64,000 nt of DNA, taken from Saussurea involucrata (lineage: Eukaryota; Streptophyta; Magnoliopsida; Asterales; Asteraceae). Shown here piece after piece: positions 44,555 through 53,813 of the stretch. Location of the stretch: the NCBI GenBank assembly GCA_033807775.1, contig CM066312.1, positions 27,439,696-27,503,695 of the forward strand, given 5' to 3'. The stretch's first letter is position 1; the number at the start of each line of letters is the position of its first letter. The translations under genes and the position numbers were made by a program. The notes under the pieces were generated by a model. The model was given only the letters and a program-made list of their open reading frames with translations, did no database searches and was not told the origin of the DNA.

Positions 44555-44795
44555 ACTAACACGTGTCAGCTTCATATTTGTTTGATTCTGCCACACATTT
44601 CATTTAAATCCTCTGTGGCATTTCAAATGTGTTGACTCCGTTATAACATTGATTTCGCTTTTCCGTTAAACCTTTCAACTTCGCGGATTTTAAATAGGTC
44701 TTAAAATCCCTATTTCAAATCTTTTCAAATTCCAGAGCGAAAAGTGAGATACGAATCAAATCCAGAGTTCTTTGAATTTGTTTTCTTCTTAAATC
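44555..44795 (+). promoter_or_regulatory. Internal promoter-like region of the C late ORF
   Basis: CACGTG at 44560-44565 lies in AACACGTGTCAGC. A TATA-like TTTAAATAGG at 44688-44697 lies about 100 bp before the ATG. A2 keeps both (near 61769 and 61900) although the surrounding sequence differs, as does A1 on the minus strand (about 57320 and 57466). Confidence 0.55.
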
Positions 44796-46394
44796 ATGTC
44801 TAGAATACAAAGGAGTGGTCAAATTTCGCTACACTCTACAAAATCAATAATGGATTCATCTGATTCGGATAATGATGAAGTACAGAATAGAGCTGTAGAG
44901 GAAGGAGCAATAAGAAATGATGGAGAAGATGAACAAATGGATGAATCTGAAGGAAATGCGGATGAGGTAAATGTTAATATTGAACATGAACAAAGTGCTG
45001 CAGGTTCTATTATGTTAGATAGACCTATTTTAGTGGAAAGAATTGTTCCTGAGAGTGAATGGCTGAAATTATCTGAAAATAACTGTGTTATATTATTTGA
45101 GGAAAGCCGTTTTAAGCCTGAACACAGAATTATCATGGAGTTATTCAAACATCATCCGTACAGAAAATGGTTTACAAGAAGTAAAAATGTGCCTGTTCAG
45201 TACATACAACAATGGTGGAAACATCTTAGGTTAGAAGATAATAAGTTTGTGTCTGAAATTGGAGGAGTGACATTTGTCTTATCTATTTCTGCACTAAGAG
45301 AAATGCTGAATTTACCAGAGAAAGATGATGTACAAAGAAGAACAGATTTTGAGGACTCACCCTTAACAGAGGAATTAATAGCAGAGTTTATGAAGTTGGG
45401 ATACAATGAAGGATTGAGGACTCTCAGTTTGTTCAGAAGAAACAAATTACCACCTATTTGGGCTTGCTTCTTTCATGTGGTAAATAAATGTGTGTCAGGG
45501 AAGAATAGTTCTGCTGATCAAGGTTCTAAACAAATTCTTCAGATATTTCAGGGTTTAGTGAAGAATAGGCATTATGACTATACTTTAATACTTTGGGAAG
45601 ATATGAAGAATACATTTGAGAAGAATCAGAAAGCAATTCAGAAGAAAACAAAGGATGCTCCACTGACATACATTCCTTACATAAGGTACTGGCAAATTGT
45701 TATTTGGTATGCCATGCAGGAAAACAGAACTTTCTCAAGAAGAACAAATGAAGAGCATGGTCCTACATTTTATTTGGGTAAGATGACCTCAGTAACAAGA
45801 CTTGAAAACTATCCCAATCATAAACTATTGCCAAAATCACTTAGGAACTATATTCCAAGGGAGAGTGAGATTTTAAAAGCTTATTGCACCTCTATGGGAA
45901 TTGAATTACCTCAAATCCCTACCCAAGAGGACCAACCTGAGAAGAGAGGTGAGGGGTCTAGTCGAATTAGAGAGGGGGAGGATGTTCAGATGGGTGAACA
46001 TTCTGAGAGACCTGAGAGGGAAAATTCTGAGAGCTTGGTTAGATTTGGTGAGGAAAAACAGAATGAGAGTGATGAGGATGAGAGATTGTCAACAGAGGTT
46101 CAAACAGAAAGAGATGCCTCTGAACCAGCTAATCTTGACCAGGTAACCACAAATGCTATTGGTTCACATCTCTTGGTGTCCAATATTGAAACAAACACCA
46201 TGGACCTAGTGGTGGATCTTGAACAACCCATCCATATCCACTCAGAAGCATTTCAACATGCTACTGTTTCACACAAATCCGGGGAACCATCCCAAACTCA
46301 TTTGGAGGGAGGTAATAAATCCCAATTTATTTTTCAACACATTGAGTCTGAATATCATAGTCCTATTCATATTGAGCCTGAAATTTCTTTTTGA
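44796..46394 (+). CDS. Late (env-position) ORF of C, N-terminal open part (532 aa)
   Basis: Starts at ATG 44796 (MSRIQRSGQISLHSTKS). An acidic Ser/Asp/Glu stretch is followed by the conserved block: HRIIMELFKHHPYRKW, YIQQWWKHL (about 45205-45230), LREMLNLPEKDD, FRRNKLPPIWACFF and the signature CVSGKNSSADQ (about 45488-45522). An acidic, low-complexity tail follows. It ends at TGA 46392-46394 because of one extra T in the T run at about 46384-46390; A2 lacks that base and reads on. It may be a separate short protein, but more likely it is a broken gene. No signal peptide or membrane segment. Function unknown. Confidence 0.8.
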   Translation: MSRIQRSGQISLHSTKSIMDSSDSDNDEVQNRAVEEGAIRNDGEDEQMDESEGNADEVNVNIEHEQSAAGSIMLDRPILVERIVPESEWLKLSENNCVILFEESRFKPEHRIIMELFKHHPYRKWFTRSKNVPVQYIQQWWKHLRLEDNKFVSEIGGVTFVLSISALREMLNLPEKDDVQRRTDFEDSPLTEELIAEFMKLGYNEGLRTLSLFRRNKLPPIWACFFHVVNKCVSGKNSSADQGSKQILQIFQGLVKNRHYDYTLILWEDMKNTFEKNQKAIQKKTKDAPLTYIPYIRYWQIVIWYAMQENRTFSRRTNEEHGPTFYLGKMTSVTRLENYPNHKLLPKSLRNYIPRESEILKAYCTSMGIELPQIPTQEDQPEKRGEGSSRIREGEDVQMGEHSERPERENSESLVRFGEEKQNESDEDERLSTEVQTERDASEPANLDQVTTNAIGSHLLVSNIETNTMDLVVDLEQPIHIHSEAFQHATVSHKSGEPSQTHLEGGNKSQFIFQHIESEYHSPIHIEPEISF

Positions 46395-49239
46395 CACTTG
46401 CACAAATCAGGAATTTCGTATTCCTGAAACAACATTCATAGACATACCTAATGTTGGGTGTCGAGGATTGGATGGAAGTCCTGGTGAGGTGAACATTACA
46501 AAAGCCTCATTTAAACGTGCATCTGTTGTACAAGATGACTGTGTGTTATCTACAGGCCATGAGCTCTCTGGGCACATGAAAACTGGACCATCTGTTGGTT
46601 CAGGTTCACTGTTAGAAACTTCTGAATTTGAAAAGATTCAGAAACAAAACAAGGAGATGGGGGAAAAAGTAGAAAATTTGGAGAAGAAGGTGGAGGATTT
46701 GAATGATGAGATGTCAGAGTTGAAAGTTGTGTTGGAGAAAAAGTTGATTTCTGTTGAAACCAAAGTAGATGATGTAAAGAAATCCTTGGATTCTCACAAA
46801 AAGGAGATCGTGGATATAATGTCTGGTTTTCAAAAAGATATGTTAAAACAAATGCAAGGTATGCATGAATCTATACTGAAAGCACTGAGTGTATCTTTGG
46901 CTTCTACTTCAAAGCCTCTTGATCCTGTTCCTATTGCAGAAGCTGAACCTGAAGTTACTTTTAATCAGAACTTGAAAAGAAAGTTTGATGATAATGAGCC
47001 TCATGATCATCAAAAGGGGGAGAAAAGACAAAGGTTAAGTTCTGATGATGATATTGGCATAGAAGATTTTGAGATGGCAGATATGCAATTAGCTAGTACA
47101 AAAAGTTCAGAAGATCAGACACAGGAAAATTTAAAGGCAATAACTCAGATAGTTCAGATTGATAGCTCAGATACAGAGGAAATGGAGTTGGAAAGTACAG
47201 ATGGTGGTGATTCAGATAAAACGGAGGAATTGAACTTAGACATAGAAATGGAAAGAAACTCAGATGAAACTGAAGCTATTGAGGAATCTGTATTGAGATC
47301 AGAAAAGACAGTGGAAAGTGAAGTGGTCAACATGTGTACAGATATTGTGGTGTATAACAAAGAAAATATGACGGATTCTGAATTAAAAGAAAGGAGTTTA
47401 AGTGAAGAGTTGATCAGAAGGATGCATAATAATTTAGTCAGAGCTTTGAATGTTCAAAAAGTTCAGCAAGGAATAAAAATGATAAGACCTATTGATCTAA
47501 TGGGAGAAGAAGACAGAACTGTGAATTATACTCAGGATTTTGAAGATGATTTTAGATTTAACTTTTGTAATGAGTTAAATACAGAAGAAGAGTATGTGAA
47601 AGTGAAAGACTTCTTTATGCCTTCTGAGTATGTATTCAGAAAACCAATTGAGATCCCAAAGATTAAATTGCAAAGACTAGAAGAACCTGTATGTGATTTC
47701 ATTCTAGAGTTAAGTGATGTGCCATTAGCCAGACAATTTCATGATGATATTTTTCCTGAGGAAATATATGATAATCTCTACTACACAGAAGGAGAGTATG
47801 AGCCTTTGGAAAGTAACATTGATGGTTTTATGGATGACAGAGCTCAGATGGTCTACTCAGAAGCTTCTAACAGGTTCAGAGTTCCTGACTCAAAACTGCA
47901 TATTCAGAAAAGAATTGAGAAAGTTCTGATGTTTCAACAAGATGAATTCAATGGTTTAATGTTTGTTAGAATGGAAGTACTGAAAGAAAGAAATACAAAA
48001 GTTTCCATGTCTACTTTTGATTTTCACAGATTGACTCTTGATGATCAGATCTTTCTAGTCAAGTTCTTTGCTAGCACTGAAGAAGCCTTGATAGAAATTG
48101 AATGCAGAAGACTTCTGGGTATTTATGTCAGAAATATATACTTGTATGACTTCCAATTAGCTATTGAAGAAAGAAAAGAAAAGTGTAATCTGAGTTCTCC
48201 CACAAAGAAAACAGAAGTTGATTTGCATTTGAAGGGATTTGTGAATGAAGGAATGGAGACAGAAGGGTTCACATATATAGTTCACGAAAGGCTTGAATTG
48301 TTCAGATTAAAAGAGTTGGTGAAGTACAGTGATACAACTCTGAATTGGTTATTGATTAAAATGGAAGTAAGTGTGGAAACTGAAAAAGAGAGTTTAAAGA
48401 AGAGATGTATAAACTGTGTGAAGAGGAGGTTGGATCTTAGAAGAAAAATCAGAAACAGTAGTGAATGGTTGCTATCTGAGGTGAATCCCAAAAAGATTCT
48501 ACATAATGATTTTGTGTTTCCTGCTGAGTATGAAGTGAATGAAATTTTGTCAGATGAAGTTGAAGAAGTGCAGAACACAACATCTCAGAATGTGCAGATA
48601 ACTAGTTTTGATCAAGCTGAACAGTCTGAACCAAAAGAAGATGAAATATCCATTGATCTAAATGGATACTTTCTTGAATTTGATTTACCTGAGTTCTTCA
48701 AACCAAAAGAAGTACAATTCTTGGATGTGTATTATGATAGACCTAAGGAGACTCAGATCTGGTTGGCTGAAAAATTAAGATGTCTTGGCAAAACAAAGCA
48801 AGCTGTTTACTCAGATTTTTTAATCACTGGAATCAGAGAATTGAGGGTTAAGAAATTCAGAAAGATGGAGTACTTATCTTTTGAAGTTCTGAGAGAAGAT
48901 GGCAAGGTTTATTACTTTACTGATGCAGATTTTGAGAAACTATCAGTAGTTGACTTCTACAGATTACACAGCTTTCTATGCTTCAAAGAGTCGAGCAAAG
49001 ACAAAAATGAAAGGAAGGCCAGAAGTGTGGTAATTGAGGCCATGTTCTACATCTTAAGGTGGCACTGTTATACAGATTTTCAAATAGCTTTGTACCTACA
49101 AAAGTCATGTGTTTATCTGGCAAATCCCAACACAGATCATGAACAGAAAAAGAAGTTAAAGACTGGAAGTGTTCACAAATATCCAGATTTGGGAGTATTT
49201 TTGAAAAACAAAAGTGGAAAGATTTTCTTCAGAGCATAG
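46395..49239 (+). pseudogene. Late ORF of C, central and C-terminal part, after the frameshift
   Basis: This continues the late ORF in the next frame with no start codon of its own. QEFRIPETTFIDIPNVGC (46408 onward) matches A1 and A2 directly after the break. A coiled coil (about 46620-46880) is followed by LKRKFDDNE and HQKGEKRQ (46970-47035), an acidic region, and a large folded-looking part rich in aromatic residues. The conserved C-terminal block REDGKVYYFTDADFEKL is at about 48892-48942, with FYRLH after it. It ends at a TAG (49237-49239) that replaces a Ser codon of A1. This half is otherwise open for about 945 codons. Confidence 0.72.
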
Positions 49240-49473
49240 GAAACCGCAAAATACTGTTCTGGAACTTTAAGAATCATAAAGCATAATTTGGAGAAAAAGA
49301 TGCTGAAAGTGAAGGAAGCAAACATGACTCAAGAAGTAATCAATCAGCAAGTTGAAATTATTCAAGAAATCATTGACAAAATTGATAAAAGGCTTAATCT
49401 GAGAAATGTGCTACTTCAGAAAATTGTTCCTGCTCTGAAAGAACTGGATGATGCAAAGTTTAAGTTTATTTGA
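49240..49473 (+). pseudogene. C-terminal tail of the C late ORF
   Basis: Same frame as the preceding segment, separated only by the TAG at 49237-49239. The helical tail LRNVLLQKIVPALKELDD is also present in A1 next to its 3' LTR (minus, about 25940-26010). The ancestral stop is the TGA at 49471-49473, which touches the polypurine tract. The first Met (49300) is internal, so a separate small gene is unlikely. Confidence 0.65.
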
Positions 49474-49474
49474 C

Positions 49475-49488
49475 AAAAAGGGGGAGAT
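49475..49488 (+). other. C 3' polypurine tract
   Basis: AAAAAGGGGGAGAT lies immediately before the 3' LTR. Confidence 0.95.
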
Positions 49489-50018
49489 TGTTAGATCTGA
49501 AGTTTTGTCAATAAACCAAGTGTTGAAGATCTGATAAGAAGACTCATATGTTCTGAGTAGAGAAGTCAGAGGTCTGACTGTGAAAGCTCAGAAGTATTGA
49601 TCAGTGAAATCAGAAGTCTGGAAAGAGAAGTCAGATGTCTGAGTTAAGGAGTCAGAAGATCTGAGAAGCTTTATCAGAAGAATGTTCAGAAGTTCTGAAC
49701 TACCTGTTCAGAACTTATGACGAGATACTTTACTTAGTATTTTATAAACTAATTAGGACACGTGTTATGTTCTTATTAGTCTTTCTTATTTGTACTGTAG
49801 CTTTAAGATGTCCGTTGCAGTATAAATAGTAGTTAGCTCTATGTTGCTAACTGATTGATTTTTCCCGTATAACTTTGTATTCATTCTTTGTAATCTTTGA
49901 GATTCTCTCTCTCTTAGATCTTTAATTCTGTTCATCATTGAATACAATTGGGCTTGATCATACAACTTCTCAATTACTGCTTTCTATATTGATTGTAAGA
50001 TTAGATCCTGTTCTTTCA
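49489..50018 (+). repeat. C 3' LTR
   Basis: 530 bp, 528 matching the 5' LTR by eye; TATAAATA at 49821-49828. Followed by target duplication AGTTC at 50019-50023. Confidence 0.96.
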
Positions 50019-50518
50019 AGTTCGCGTAAAGAAAAAAATATAAACCCGAAACAGTTTATATAGAGAGATTTTAGAGAGAGAAAAACTTGAGCGGGAAAGT
50101 TTTTCATCATGACACGGACATGTGTTTGCATTTGATTGGAAAGTAAACGAAACGTGCAAACGTGTGTCAGAAAAGGAACGTGCCAGGGTTTATCCGTTGT
50201 GATGATGTCACAAACGTCCTTTCATATTTTAGAATGTCTCTGAAGTTTTGAAAGCTCAGGGACTTTTTTTGAAAAACATGAAGCACTGAATAGAAATATC
50301 AGTGTTAGATTAAGAAATTTCAAAGTATCGCTGTTAAGGAAGAGATATTCAGCGATGCAATTTGTTTTGAAATCTTACATACACGTGCGAATGTCAACGA
50401 GCAAGAGAGAAAACATACCTTGATATCAGCGAATCAATTATGTTCAGAGAGAGAATGATAGAATGGGTTATATAATTGTTTTATCCTATAGCTGATACAA
50501 TGTGAACCACTGAAGATT
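50019..50518 (-). promoter_or_regulatory. B post-pol region with internal promoter
   Basis: On the minus strand a TATATAA box (plus 50056-50062) follows CCCGCTC, a CATGACACG string, a CCAAT box (about 50138) and two ACGTG cores (about 50151-50165). C landed between this TATA box and the ATG. The rest is AT-rich with AGCGAT/CACTGA words. Confidence 0.58.
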
Positions 50519-53500
50519 TTACTCTTCAAAGTTCAGCATTCCAAGCTCGCTGATGAGAAAGTTGAATCTTGTCTCATCAAGAGGTTTGGTGAACAGATCA
50601 GCTAACTGATAGTCAGTTGGGATAAAATGAAGGTCTATATCACCATTCATCACATGATCTCTGATAAAATGATACCTGATTTCGATATGTTTGGTCTTTG
50701 AGTGTAGCACTGGATTGTTGGCTATAGCGATGGCACTTATGCTGTCGCAATAGATTGGAATTTTCGAGAGCTGAAGGTCATAGTCTAGTAGATGATTTCT
50801 CATCCACAAGACCTGAGAACAACAGCTTCCAACGGCTACATACTCAGCTTCAGCAGTTGAGGTGGACACTGAGTTTTGCTTTTCACTTGTCGAACTCACC
50901 AGCTTTCCACCCAGGAGCTGACAGCCTCCTGTGGTGCTTTTCCTATCCAATTTGCAACCTGCAAAATCACTATCTGAATAGGCGATTAGATCAAACCCTG
51001 AGTCTTTGGGATAGCAAAGACCTAGGTTCATACTACCCTTAAGGTAACGAAAGATTCACTTTATAGCGATCATATGAGATTCCTTAGGTTCAGCTTCATA
51101 TCGTGCACACAAACAGGTTGCGTACATAATATCGGGTCGGCTAGCTGTAAGATACAAGAGAGAGTCGATCATCCCACGGTACAGCGTGACATTAACAGGT
51201 ATTCCATTTGAATCCTTGTTTAGTGTCAGCGGAGGTGCCATAGGGGTTTTCATAGCTGAACTCTGAGTTAAATCGAATTTCTTCAGCATATCTTTAGCAT
51301 ACTTTCCCTGGTTAATGAAAGTTCCTTTTTCATTTTGTTTTATCTGAAGACCAAGGAAATATGTTAGCTCACCCATCATGCTCATTTTATACTCTTGTTT
51401 CATCCTTTCAAAGAAACGAGTACAAAGATAAGGGTTAGTAGAACCAAATATAATGTCATCAACATATATCTGAACAAGAATGATATGACCCTTCACTATT
51501 CTGAAAAATAGAGTTTTGTCGATTTTACCTCGCTCAAAAATTTCAATTAGGAGATAAGAGGATAGAATGTCATACCATGCACGTGGAGCTTGCTTTAAGC
51601 CATAAAGTGCCTTATCCAGTTTATAAACATAACCTGGACGCTTAGGATCTGAGAATCCTGGAGGTTGTTCCACATAGACTTCTTCATTCAGCTTTCCATT
51701 GACAAATGCTGACTTAACATCCATCTGATATACTTTGAAGTCTTTGTGTACAGCGTATGCTAAGAATAGACGAATAGATTCTACTCTTGCTACTGGAGCA
51801 AATGTTTTGTCGTAATCTATGCCTTCCTCTTGTCTGTATCCCTGAGTAACAAGACGAGCCTTGTTGCGGGTTACAGTTCCATGTTCGTCCAACTTGTTTC
51901 GATAAACCCATTTAGTGCCTATCACTCTCTTATCAGTTGGTCTTCGAACAAGTTTCCAAGCTTTATTTCTTTCGAATTCAGTCAGCTCTTCTTTCATGGC
52001 GCTGACCCAGTTTGGATCTTTGAGGGAATCATCTATTTTCTTTGGTTCAATCGGAGAAATAAAGTTAACAAATAAACAAATATTACCTGCACTTCGTCGA
52101 GTCTGAACACCAGCGTTTGGATCACCAAGGATTTGATCAATTGGGTGATTTACAGTCCATCGCTGAGCCGGAGCATAAGTCGCTGACTCAAATTGAACTG
52201 GAGGAGCTGAAGATGAGGGTTCAACAACTTCTGGAATATCAGCCAAGAGAGGAGTAGGTGCAGATGTCATCTCATTCCCTGATTGTTGAGAAGTAGATGG
52301 AATGTCTGAGACATTTGGTTCAGAAGCAAGTATAGTGTTTAAAGGAACAGCTGAGACCCATGATGTTTCAGGTTCACTATTTTGCATGTTTGGGATGATA
52401 GTAGGACCATCATCTTCAACTGTATGAGTATGAGGAGTGGGAATATCTTCTGCATCACCAAGATGAGAAAACATCCATTGATTCAGTTCTTCAGTATCAG
52501 TAGAAGGTCGAGAATTCGCTGAACGGGATTCGTCAAAAGTGACGTGAATAGTTTCTTCAACAGTTTGTCTTCTTCGATTGAAGACTCTGAAGGCTTCGGA
52601 GATTGAAGAATATCCAAGAAAGATTCCATCATCAGCCATAGGATCAAACTTTCCATGGGCATCTCTGTTGTTCAGTATGAAACACTGACATCCAAAGATG
52701 TGAAGAAAGCTAATTGAAGGCTTTCTCCCATGAAAAAGTTCATAGGCTGTTTTATTAAATCTTTTGACTATCAGCGACCTGTTTTGCGTAAAACAAGCAG
52801 TGTTGACAGCTTTTGCCCCAAACTGAGTAGGCAGGTGAGAATCGCTGAGCATTGAACGTGCAGCTTCAATAATAGTTCTATTTCTTCTTTCAGCGACTCC
52901 GTTTTGTTGCGGTGTTCTCACTGGAGAAAAGTTGTGAGAAATACCCTTACTCTCAAATAAGGAATCAAGAGAACTGTTTTTGAATTCAGTCCCATGATCA
53001 CTCCTTATTGAGCGAACGGTCAAGTTGTTCAGGGTTTCCATCTTCCGAACAAAGGTGATGAGTTCTTCAGGGGTGTCACTCTTAGAATGGAGAAACATAA
53101 CCCATGTATATCGAGAGAATTCATCAACTATGACCAGTGTATATTTCTTTCCAGCGATGGATTGTTTGTTAACAGGGACAAACAAATCCATTTGGAGAAG
53201 TTGTAGAGGAGATGACACTGAGGAAACTTGCTTTGACTTAAAGCTTGCTTTGGTCTGCTTGCCTTTCTCACATGCTGAACATAAGGATTCTTTGGCATAT
53301 AAGTGCAGAGGTAGACCAGTGACTAACTCTTTTGAAGAAAGAGTATTCAGTGTCTTGAAGTTGAGATGAGAGAGCCTCTTATGCCATAGCCAGTTGACTT
53401 CAGATGAGGCTTTTGAGAAGAAACAGGAGTTCTCAGTGGTTGTTGAGTCCATTTTTATTACATAAACATTTTCCAAACGATAACCGCTGAGAGCTATCTT

Positions 53501-53800
53501 CTACTTTTTGTCAGCGACAAAGCAGGATTCCTTAGTAAAGATTACTTTGTTATCCATGTCGCAAAGTTGACTGATGCTTAGAAGATTATGTTTCAGCCCT
53601 TCAACATATGCAACTCTTCTGAAGGTTGTTGTACCATTAGAGAGTACACCAAACCCTCGGGTATGTCCTTTTGCATTTCCACCGAAAGTTACAGAGGGAC
53701 CCTTCTCTTCTTTGTACTCAGTGAGCAGGTTCTTCATACCAGTCATGTGTCTAAAGCATCCGCTATCGAGATACCAGATACCCTTCTTAACCTGCATTAC
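50519..53800 (-). pseudogene. pol: Copia pol of B
   Basis: Reading right to left: protease LDSGCFRHMTG (about 53750-53775), integrase zinc part (HKRLSHLN to CSACEKGK, about 53240-53370), core motifs TLVIVDEF, SDHGTEFKN and NGVAERRNRT, linker, RT with YVDDIIFGS (about 51440-51475), RNase H with DSDFAGCKLDRKST and TAEAEYVA, stop at 50519-50521. Only two in-frame stops break it: one at about 53498-53500 and a TGA near 51053-51055. All catalytic motifs remain. It has no ATG next to the acceptor-like site at 53792; the ATG at 53797 lies within that site. Confidence 0.9.
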
Positions 53801-53813
53801 AAAGGAAGATTAG
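53792..53813 (-). promoter_or_regulatory. B gag-pol junction with acceptor-like signal
   Basis: Minus strand CTAATCTTCCTTTGTAATGCAG then GTTAAG. The gag TAA lies inside the branch-point-like CTAAT. Here pol is in the gag frame, unlike C. Confidence 0.5.

Larger units (their letters stand above)
36499..50018 (+). mobile_element. Complete young copia (Sirevirus-type) element C
   Basis: 13,520 bp, bounded by TG...CA, flanked by the duplication AGTTC (36494-36498 and 50019-50023). LTRs 36499-37028 and 49489-50018 are 530 bp each with two differences (near 36550/49540 and 36932/49922). The order is PBS, gag, pol, extra polypurine tract, repeat region, internal promoter, late ORF, 3' polypurine tract. 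Gag and pol are uninterrupted, so the copy may be able to make its core enzymes. The late ORF is broken. It lies in the late-gene leader of B. Confidence 0.96.

Noticed and set aside
46219..46394. A start for the second C late-ORF segment near 46219
   Set aside because: The triplet is TTG in the wrong frame of well-conserved upstream codons. Comparison with A2 shows a frameshift inside one gene, not a new start.
44796..49239. Calling the late ORF a retroviral envelope
   Set aside because: I see no signal peptide, no fusion-peptide-like or anchor helix and no glycoprotein-like Cys pattern; coiled coils, acidic tracts and basic patches fit an intracellular protein better. 'Env-position' describes location only.
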